A stretch of 15,364 bases of DNA from G039029935 sp039029935 (lineage in GTDB: Bacteria > Chloroflexota > Anaerolineae > Caldilineales > Caldilineaceae), in contig JBCCFC010000159.1 of assembly GCA_039029935.1 (NCBI GenBank), positions 1 through 15,364 on the forward strand, given 5' to 3'. Shown here one piece after another: positions 1 through 7,106 of the stretch (positions within the stretch are counted from its first letter, which is position 1; every line of letters starts with the position of its first letter). The notes below the pieces were generated by a model. It was not told the origin of the DNA and did no database searches. It saw only the letters and a program-made list of their open reading frames with translations. A program made the translations under genes and the position numbers.

Positions 1-3000
1 ATCTGTATATCCATCAAAATCAAGTCGGGGATCACCTCACGAGCCAATTGAACCGCATCGGCACCGTCCCGCGCCACAACCACGTCATACCCCTTGACTT
101 GTAGATAATCAAATAAGGTCTCGATATTGGCTTCGTTGTCTTCGGCTAGCAAAATAATGGGGTTAGACGGCACATCATCTGGCACATCATCCTGCGTATT
201 GTCTATATCCATTTCTGCGGACTGCTTGTCATCGGTCGCTATCATCGACATGTCCAATTCTGCCCCATTCATCGCACTAAGATTCTGCGCATGATATTCT
301 GTTTGGCTACCAAACTCTGTTACGGTTGACTCTCGCGTGGTTAACCCTGCTGGTAGCGTTGTTGGGATGGTTGTCGATGTACTGGCGACATCGTCATTGC
401 CATCATGGGGTGGCCCAAAACCATTATTATAGTGATTGTGGGTTATTGGGAGCCGGGCAGGGTCTTTGATTTTTGACATCTTTTCTACGCTATTGCTGCT
501 ATCTAGGGGTGCCTCATGGCGTACACCGTTAAACTGATTATTCAATTGAACCGTGTCACCTGAACCGTCAAGTGATATGGCGTGGGCCAGCGGTTTCCAT
601 GGAATTGATACAGTGAAGCGACTGCCATAGCCAACATCGCTTTCAACAGCAACGCTACCACCATGCATATCAGCAAGACTGCTCACAAGTACAAGTCCCA
701 AACCTGTACCTGTATATTCGCGTGAAAGACGGCTGTCCAACTGAACAAACGGGCGAAATAGACGAGCTAAATCCTCCTCTGCAATGCCAATGCCTGTGTC
801 CCATACGGTGAAACGAGCCACGTTTTCATCGGGATAGCCTTGGACCTCTAGCCCCACTTGACCATCCTTGGGTGTAAACTTGACGGCATTACTGAGCAAA
901 TTTACCAAAATTTGCTTAAGTCGTCGCTCATCGGCATCAATGTTGCGCACCAACTCATCAATACGACAGGTGATGGTCAATCCCTTCTTATCCGCTGCCT
1001 GTCGCACCAACTGCAAGCTGGCATTGACCAGCGATGGAATATGGACCGACTCAATATGAATTTCCAGACGCCCTGCACCAATTTTGGCAACATCCAATAT
1101 GTCATTAATCAACGATAACAGATGATGGCCGCTGGACTCAATGGTTTCCAGAGATAACAGTTGTTGCGGTGTAATAGGACCGTATATTTCTTCCTGTAAA
1201 ATCTCGGCCATGCCCAGAATGGCGTTGAGGGGTGTTCGTAACTCATGACTCATACTGGCAAGGAACTCATCCTTGGCACGAGCGACCCGCGCAAGCTCCA
1301 CATTGGCCGCACGTAGCTCTGCTGTGCTTTCCTCAACGCGCTGGGCCAACGATTCACGCTCGGTTTCAAGCGCCGTCTCTGCCCGCATACGCTCGTTGAT
1401 TTCCTGCTGTGCCTGCTCAAACAATTGTGCATTTTCAAAGGCAATGGCCGCTTGAAAAGCAAAGGTCATCACCAATTCAGCATCTTGGTCGGTGTAAGCA
1501 TAAGGTTCCTTGCGTGTCAGTGACAGCAACCCAATCACACGCTCCTGCACCATGAGTGGTACACACAGCCAACAGCGGACAGTAATATCTGCCTTGTAAC
1601 GTCGCCAGTGTGGATTGGTTTCAGTATCGTGAATCACAAGCGGTTTGCGTGACTCAATCACCAGTTGCTGATGGGGCAGTGGTCGGGACCACTTGCGCAC
1701 ATTGCGTTCATTCATGGGTTTTAGACCCTTGCCTGCCAACAGCTCAATGCCATCGTCTGAAATCCAGACGACCGAAGCGGTGTCATACATGACGACACGC
1801 ATCAACTGTTCCAGAATAAAGTCCAACACCTGTGAGCTTTCCAGACTAGAGTTGAGGACACTTACAACCTCACGCAGCGTCTCTGAGAGATGGCGCTGCT
1901 CGCGTTCCGCTGTCTGTGCCTTTTGCAGCGCAGCCACCCGCTGCTCCATCTCTGTCGCATGGGTGCGCACCTGTTGGTTAAGTCGTGCTTGTCCCAGAGC
2001 AATCGCCAGCGAGTTGGCCGCTTCATAGGCGATTTCCTGTTCCTCCGCACTGAAGGCACCGGGTGCATCGGACTCCAAATTTACACAGCCCAGCAACTCA
2101 TCATCCACCACCATTGGGATGCTGATATAGGAGATGATGCCCTCATTGCGTAGCTGTCGCTGCTGACGCGTGACATCATCCTTGGCCCAGAGATTATCTT
2201 GGATATCCAGCTCTCCTTGGAGGAGTTCTTCCAGATTAAAGCTATCTAGTGCTACCGTTGCTGCTGTACCCATGATGGTTGCAAAGTCGGCGTGACTCGC
2301 CAGAATAGACGCTGTATGTGTATCAAAATGAAATTCGGCAACACTCGCACGTGTGTAGGGAATCAACTGGCGTAGATGGGTTAAGGCCGTTTTAGCAACT
2401 GTCTCTGATAGTTGGGCGGTGAGAATCGCTTGGTCAATTTGATGGATAATACTCAGACGCTCTGTATAACGACGCAGAGATTCCTCTGATTGCTTACGTT
2501 CGGTGATGTCCTTGACCATTGAGATAAAGGAGGGTGTCCCATCAATATCAATCGGTTCCGCCGACACCAGCGTCCAGATCACATCGCCCGCTTTTTGATA
2601 CATGCGGGTTTCCAGATTATGCACACCTTTGCCTTTGAGCAGGGGCGAGATAAACTGGTCACGCGCATCCTCCTCAACCCACGTCCCTAAATCGGCAATG
2701 CGATTGGTCAAGATTTCCGCACGGTTATACCCAAAGAGTGACTCTGTGCTCAGATTGCATTCCAGAATTTGACCGTTATGGAGTGAGCCAATAAGGATCG
2801 GGTCTGGGTTGGAATGGAATATTTTGATAAATTTTTGTTCGGATTGGCGTAACGCTTCCTCTGCGCGACGACGGTCGGCAATCTCTTGTTGCGCTTGTGT
2901 ATAAAGACGTGCATTCTTCAGCGCAGCGGCAGCTTGATTCGAAAGCGTGGAGATCACCATCAGGTCGTTGTCCGAGAATGGCGTGGAATCATAGCGTTCA

Positions 3001-4007
3001 AGATTAAAAATACCCAACACAGTGTCACCACTCACCAATGGCATGTAGAGTGCCCAGCGAGGCATTTTTGCATTACCCTGTTCTTTGGCAAATTTGGCAA
3101 GGATAGATTGATAGCCAGATTTTTTGAGGTCAATCATGCGCGCCTGACCCGTGCGAATGGTTTCGCTGATTGGGTCATTGTTGGTGGGAACAGTCGGCAA
3201 TTTGGATGCGTCGATTTCTTCACCATCTGCAACCATAAAATCATAGCGAATCATCTGCGTCTCTTCGTCAAAGATTGCGACAGCAAAGTTGGGTACATCC
3301 ATCAGCCAACGGACTGTTTCGTGCCACATGACACGATAGATCGTTGTCGTGTTCAGGGTTGCGGCCAGTGTCCCACCCACCGTGCGCATCGCTGCCAACT
3401 CACGGTCACGTTTGTTTAGCATGTTGGTCTGTGTCTCATGTTGCTGATGGTAATAATGGTTAATCAACAACATGAGTACACCTGTGATGCTCACAAAGAG
3501 AAAGGTTGGGCGTTGTGCCTGCCATGAAATTTGTGGACTGCTTTCAATAATCAGCCATGCACCAATAATGTTAAAGGCGGTAATCATAATCGTTAGATAG
3601 CGCGGCAGAAAGGTTGCGGCTATCGCAATCGGCACAACAAGGACAAAGAGAAGTAGATTCGTATTTTCAACTTGGAGCTTAAAGAAAGAGTCTAGATAGA
3701 TCAGGATGGATACCTGAATAGAGGCAATCATGATTGCAATCATATGATTACCATAGCGAGTGAGGATATAGCTCATGATGAGGCTGAGGACACCACCACC
3801 CGCAATCCACACGAGGGGATAGATATTGGCTCCTAAAAATAGACGGAGCGAAACCACCACGACTGACGCCACAATCAATAGAAAAAGAATGGCAGCAATT
3901 GAGCGCGATAATTGACGCTCTTGTGGATTGCGCACCGTGCTAACAGGATTGACAAGTGTGCCCCATATGAATGCTAGAAATGTGTTGATGGCCGAGATGC
4001 CACTCAT
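1..4007 (-). CDS. Hybrid histidine kinase, 6-TM / GAF-PAS-GAF-GAF / HisKA-HATPase / receiver (3' end cut by window edge)
   Basis: My reading of the minus strand from ATG at 4007 is open to the window edge (1335 codons). The start is supported by an AAAGGA ribosome site seven bases upstream. Domains by residue: six hydrophobic segments at about 37-58, 62-82, 89-105, 118-135, 138-154 and 168-182; GAF about 206-360; PAS about 386-510, ending in the usual DITERK; second GAF about 515-672; coiled coil; third GAF about 715-860; HisKA with SHELRTPLNAILG, His921; HATPase with the N-box around Asn1040, DTGIGI at 1070 and GTGLGL; a long Ser/Thr/Asp linker; then a receiver starting ILLAEDNEAN with phospho-acceptor Asp1333 just before the edge. 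Expected role: membrane-anchored kinase that autophosphorylates His921 and passes the phosphate to its own receiver. The three GAF domains may bind small ligands or chromophores; none shows an obvious diagnostic residue. It is last of four paralogous kinases on this strand, 152 bases after the previous one. Oddity: the usual SKIEAGK after the H-box reads AKIGAGR. Confidence 0.93.
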   Translation of the reverse strand, partial: MSGISAINTFLAFIWGTLVNPVSTVRNPQERQLSRSIAAILFLLIVASVVVVSLRLFLGANIYPLVWIAGGGVLSLIMSYILTRYGNHMIAIMIASIQVSILIYLDSFFKLQVENTNLLLFVLVVPIAIAATFLPRYLTIMITAFNIIGAWLIIESSPQISWQAQRPTFLFVSITGVLMLLINHYYHQQHETQTNMLNKRDRELAAMRTVGGTLAATLNTTTIYRVMWHETVRWLMDVPNFAVAIFDEETQMIRYDFMVADGEEIDASKLPTVPTNNDPISETIRTGQARMIDLKKSGYQSILAKFAKEQGNAKMPRWALYMPLVSGDTVLGIFNLERYDSTPFSDNDLMVISTLSNQAAAALKNARLYTQAQQEIADRRRAEEALRQSEQKFIKIFHSNPDPILIGSLHNGQILECNLSTESLFGYNRAEILTNRIADLGTWVEEDARDQFISPLLKGKGVHNLETRMYQKAGDVIWTLVSAEPIDIDGTPSFISMVKDITERKQSEESLRRYTERLSIIHQIDQAILTAQLSETVAKTALTHLRQLIPYTRASVAEFHFDTHTASILASHADFATIMGTAATVALDSFNLEELLQGELDIQDNLWAKDDVTRQQRQLRNEGIISYISIPMVVDDELLGCVNLESDAPGAFSAEEQEIAYEAANSLAIALGQARLNQQVRTHATEMEQRVAALQKAQTAEREQRHLSETLREVVSVLNSSLESSQVLDFILEQLMRVVMYDTASVVWISDDGIELLAGKGLKPMNERNVRKWSRPLPHQQLVIESRKPLVIHDTETNPHWRRYKADITVRCWLCVPLMVQERVIGLLSLTRKEPYAYTDQDAELVMTFAFQAAIAFENAQLFEQAQQEINERMRAETALETERESLAQRVEESTAELRAANVELARVARAKDEFLASMSHELRTPLNAILGMAEILQEEIYGPITPQQLLSLETIESSGHHLLSLINDILDVAKIGAGRLEIHIESVHIPSLVNASLQLVRQAADKKGLTITCRIDELVRNIDADERRLKQILVNLLSNAVKFTPKDGQVGLEVQGYPDENVARFTVWDTGIGIAEEDLARLFRPFVQLDSRLSREYTGTGLGLVLVSSLADMHGGSVAVESDVGYGSRFTVSIPWKPLAHAISLDGSGDTVQLNNQFNGVRHEAPLDSSNSVEKMSKIKDPARLPITHNHYNNGFGPPHDGNDDVASTSTTIPTTLPAGLTTRESTVTEFGSQTEYHAQNLSAMNGAELDMSMIATDDKQSAEMDIDNTQDDVPDDVPSNPIILLAEDNEANIETLFDYLQVKGYDVVVARDGADAVQLAREVIPDLILMDIQ

Positions 4008-4159
4008 CGTTTAATCCTTTGTGTTCGTATTAGGCCATGCTACAAAAATAAAGTTTCCGTTGAAATGCGGAGTGAGCACTCTCTAGTGCGGGTTGTACAC
4101 GAGAAATCCTGCATTAGAAAATGCCTAACTCCGCCAGTATTTACTTTTGCGGTTTTGCC
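4008..4159. other. Intergenic gap between third and fourth kinase
   Basis: This 152-base gap follows the TAA of the 4160-6967 kinase and precedes the start at 4007. It contains two short inverted repeats with 5-base stems and tetraloops on the minus strand: GCATT-TTCT-AATGC near 4110-4125 and GCACT-AGAG-AGTGC near 4076-4090. Neither is followed by a clear U-run, so I do not call a terminator. A TAATAC near 4030 could be a -10 element, but no matching -35 is convincing. The gap is long enough for its own promoter, so the last kinase may be transcribed separately or by read-through. Confidence 0.4.
4015..4020 (-). promoter_or_regulatory. Ribosome binding site of the GAF-rich kinase
   Basis: The minus strand reads AAAGGA, seven bases before the ATG at 4007. 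It fixes the start of the reading frame that runs off the left edge. It is the clearest Shine-Dalgarno match among the kinase starts in the window. Confidence 0.7.
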
Positions 4160-6967
4160 TTACTCAATATGTGCGAGTACTGTCTCGCTCAGTCTTTTTA
4201 AGCTGACTGGTTTGCTCAAATAATCATTGGCGCCAGCGTTGATACAGCGATTGCGATCCCCTGGCATAGCAAGTGCTGTTAACGCAACGATTGGGATATT
4301 TGAGACATCCCGTTCTGCTTTGGCCCGAATGACCCGAATGGCCTCTAACCCATCCATCTCTGGCATCTGAATATCCATTAAGATGATATCGGGTTTCCGC
4401 TCTTCAGCCATGTCAATGGCTTGTAATCCATTCCACGCGATAACAACCTCATATCCTTTGGCTTTTAAGTATGTAGAAATGGTTTCTACGTTCTGTAAAT
4501 TATCTTCGGCTAAAAGAATTGTACTCGAACTATTGGATTCGTCTAAGTTTAGACTTGTTGTAGTTGCGTTATGGCGATGCTCTGCATGATAATTTATCGG
4601 CTTTAGCGTTGAATGTTTGGCAGATTCACGATTGGATGTTTGAATTGATGTCTTGTTGGCAATTTTTTTGGCATGATCAACTTTTTTGACATGATTGCTC
4701 TGGTTGTGATGATCCTCATCAACTCTGTCATCACACCTATTGTTTTCAGCAGCATAAGATATATCACCCTCATTCTTTAATTTGTTAGAGAGGGTTCCCT
4801 GTAAATCCTGACTGCCTGAGTCGCCACTATCTAAATCACTACTATCTAAATCACTACTATCTAAATCACTACTATCTAAATCTGCATAGTTTACCACCAC
4901 ACCCTCATCCATAAATAAATTTGAGTGCTTTTGCTTAAATGGCTGTGGTTTGCGCCAAGGAATTGAGACTGTAAAACGACTTCCTTTTCCCTCCTCGCTT
5001 TCAACCGTCACACTACCCCCATGCATTTCGGTCATGCGATAGACCAAAGCCAATCCAAGCCCTGTACCACCATACTGTTTTGCAAGGCTGCTGTCAAGCT
5101 GCACAAAAGGTTTAAACAGCCTTGACATGGATTCCTCGGCGATGCCAATGCCTGTGTCCCAAACGATAAACTGAACAATTTCCTCCGTTTCGTCGCTTGT
5201 GACCTCTAGGCCAACCCTGCCTTGGTCCGGTGTAAACTTGACAGCATTGCTCAATAGATTGACCAAAATTTGTTTGAGCCGGCGCTGGTCCACTTCGACC
5301 ATTTCATCAGCAGGTAAATGGTAATCATATCTGAGATCAACCTGCTTACGATTGGCATCTCCTTGAACAAATTGTAGACTAGAGAATCCAACCTGTTGTA
5401 GATTGGCGGGAGCCAAGGTCAACCCCAATTTGCCTGCTTCAATTTTAGACAAATCTAAAATGTCGTTGATGAGGGATAGTAGATGCCTTCCGCTAGATTC
5501 TATACTGTTTAATGAGCGTGATTGCCGTTCATTTAGCGGACCATAGACCCGCTCTTGCAGAGCCTCAGATAGCCCTAAAATGGCATTGAGGGGTGTTCGT
5601 AGCTCGTGGCTCATACCTGCAAGGAACTCATCTTTGAGCCGTGCGGCACGCGATAACTCAGCATTGGCCGCGCTTAAGGCTGATGTTCGTTCTTCCACGC
5701 GCTTCGCCAACAACGCGCGCTCTTCCACGAGTAAGGCTTCTGTTCGCTTGCTTTCCGTGACATCCTCCGCAATCGACGTAAACCCGATAACCTCCCCTGA
5801 TTCATCGAGAATGGTAGTGTTGTGCCATTGACAGATGATGGTTTTCCCTGACTTATGTCTATTTTCGTTGACACTCATACGCCCACCACTCAGCGTTAAT
5901 AGCTCGCTAAAAATATCATTGAGATATTCGTGTAGTTCTTCAGGGACAATAAAAAATGCGTGTTGTCCAATTGCTTCTTTTTTCGTGTAGCCAAATATTG
6001 TCTCAGCCGCTGGATTCCATGCCGTGACATAGGAATTTTGATCCCAGTCAATAATGGCAAGGGGGGTGTATTCAATATGTTGAAGTAACCGTTGCTCGGA
6101 GCGTCGCAATGCCTGCTCTGCATAGTTACTTTCCGTTACATCTCGAATGATGATGATGACTTCATTTTCGCCGCTGGCAATAAACCTTGCTTCATAATCA
6201 CGCATCTGTTTGCCAATTGGTAGAAACGTCTGGCATTCAAAAATCTGAATCTCACCCGTTTCCAACGCTTGTTGGGTATGCCATAGGATAGGTCTTACTA
6301 AATCTTTCAGAATGAAGGATGAGATTTGTTGACCCACAAAAAATTTGAAGAAATGATGATTTTCGTCATCATGGTTGATTTGATAATCTAAGAGCGTACC
6401 TTGACCATCCAACTGGACGATAATATCGGGGAATGTGTTAAGAATTGCACGATTTCGAGCCTCACTGCGTCGTAGTGCCTGCTCACGTGCGTCAACCTGC
6501 GCTCGCATTGTACCGAACGTTTTAATCAACGTACCGAGCTCTCCCTCCTCTTCATCAATGGTGGGTAAAGGAACTGACGAATCACCTGCGGCGAGTGCCT
6601 GTGCCGCCTCTGCCAATTTTCGCACAGGCTCAGAAAGTCTGTCAGCAAGCCAAAACGCAATTAGTGTTGTAAAGATACTGCTCAGAACCAGTCCACCAAC
6701 AAGACTACCGACCAATTCGTCGAGCATTTGGGTTAAGGTCACTTGGTCTGAATTGATGACACCAAAGCCAATAATGCCAAATCCAATTAAGAGCGACATT
6801 GCACTGACTAAAATGAGCGCACTTAGGATACGCATCCGCAATGTTGATCGCAAAACTGCGCTTTGTTGACTGTTTTGGGACTGACTATTTTGGGACTGAC
6901 TATTTGGGTACGTTGAACCGACCTGTGATACCTCTTGTACCAAGGTTGGGCGCTGCTCTACACCCAT
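4160..6967 (-). CDS. Membrane hybrid histidine kinase, 2-TM / HAMP / PAS-PAS / HisKA-HATPase / receiver
   Basis: A 935-residue protein from ATG at 6967. Two transmembrane segments (about 47-72 and 86-107) enclose a very short outer loop, followed by a HAMP domain (about 107-158, with the LSEPVRKLAEAAQALAAGD signature). Two PAS domains follow (about 168-285 and 287-407, the second with WNPAAETIFGY), then a coiled coil. HisKA has SHELRTPLNAILG with His454; HATPase has NLLSNAVKF, DTGIGI and GTGLGL. The C-terminal receiver (about 818-935) has AEDN, phospho-acceptor Asp865 in LMDIQMPEMDG, and the SKP lysine. All catalytic motifs look intact. The tiny outer loop suggests it senses inside the membrane or through the cytosolic PAS domains. 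The frame extends upstream to a TTG at 7102, four bases after the previous gene's stop. I prefer 6967 because it is an ATG with AGAAGAG upstream, and the extra 45 codons lack a ribosome site and use AGA codons. The linker between HATPase and receiver carries a DSSDL pentapeptide repeat and a His/Lys-rich stretch. Confidence 0.93.
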   Translation of the reverse strand: MGVEQRPTLVQEVSQVGSTYPNSQSQNSQSQNSQQSAVLRSTLRMRILSALILVSAMSLLIGFGIIGFGVINSDQVTLTQMLDELVGSLVGGLVLSSIFTTLIAFWLADRLSEPVRKLAEAAQALAAGDSSVPLPTIDEEEGELGTLIKTFGTMRAQVDAREQALRRSEARNRAILNTFPDIIVQLDGQGTLLDYQINHDDENHHFFKFFVGQQISSFILKDLVRPILWHTQQALETGEIQIFECQTFLPIGKQMRDYEARFIASGENEVIIIIRDVTESNYAEQALRRSEQRLLQHIEYTPLAIIDWDQNSYVTAWNPAAETIFGYTKKEAIGQHAFFIVPEELHEYLNDIFSELLTLSGGRMSVNENRHKSGKTIICQWHNTTILDESGEVIGFTSIAEDVTESKRTEALLVEERALLAKRVEERTSALSAANAELSRAARLKDEFLAGMSHELRTPLNAILGLSEALQERVYGPLNERQSRSLNSIESSGRHLLSLINDILDLSKIEAGKLGLTLAPANLQQVGFSSLQFVQGDANRKQVDLRYDYHLPADEMVEVDQRRLKQILVNLLSNAVKFTPDQGRVGLEVTSDETEEIVQFIVWDTGIGIAEESMSRLFKPFVQLDSSLAKQYGGTGLGLALVYRMTEMHGGSVTVESEEGKGSRFTVSIPWRKPQPFKQKHSNLFMDEGVVVNYADLDSSDLDSSDLDSSDLDSGDSGSQDLQGTLSNKLKNEGDISYAAENNRCDDRVDEDHHNQSNHVKKVDHAKKIANKTSIQTSNRESAKHSTLKPINYHAEHRHNATTTSLNLDESNSSSTILLAEDNLQNVETISTYLKAKGYEVVIAWNGLQAIDMAEERKPDIILMDIQMPEMDGLEAIRVIRAKAERDVSNIPIVALTALAMPGDRNRCINAGANDYLSKPVSLKRLSETVLAHIE
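4826..4882. repeat. 15-base tandem repeat, about 3.8 copies, in kinase linker
   Basis: The unit ACTATCTAAATCACT is repeated perfectly at 4826, 4841 and 4856, with a 12-base partial copy at 4871. It is in frame and encodes DSSDL pentapeptides at about residues 696-714, between the HATPase and receiver domains. Perfect identity at the DNA level points to recent expansion by slippage. Confidence 0.9.
6867..6911. repeat. 15-base tandem repeat in the N-terminal tail of the HAMP kinase
   Basis: Units of the form TGACTATTTTGGGAC start at 6867, 6882 and 6897, the last one degenerate. On the coding strand they give Gln/Ser/Asn pentapeptides (SQNSQ type) at about residues 19-34, just before the first membrane segment, so they lie in a cytosolic tail. 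Confidence 0.8.
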
Positions 6968-7106
6968 TGAGATGCTCTTCTGTTTGTTTACTTGATTGCT
7001 TGATGATAGGGTCACTGTTTTGTGTACTCTCTTAATAATGTTAAGGCAAGAAAATATCGAGACCACCAGATTAATCCATTGGACCAATCTCGTTGAGCTC
7101 AAAACA
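6968..7106. other. Gap between second and third kinase, or a TTG-started N-terminal extension
   Basis: These 139 bases follow the TGA of the double-receiver kinase. The downstream frame is open here from a TTG at 7102, so they could encode 45 extra residues, including a hydrophobic patch. Rare-looking AGA codons and lack of a ribosome site before the TTG argue against this. A small inverted repeat, CTTAA-CATTA-TTAAG on the minus strand, lies near 7029-7043. No convincing terminator or promoter was seen. Confidence 0.4.

Noticed and set aside
2886..3419. 177-codon open frame on the plus strand
   Set aside because: It lies entirely antisense to the first GAF domain of the kinase at 1-4007, shows no recognisable domain, and has the random composition of an opposite-strand shadow.
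4076..4125. Possible terminators between the third and fourth kinases
   Set aside because: The two hairpins have only 5-base stems and no clear run of U after them on the transcribed strand.
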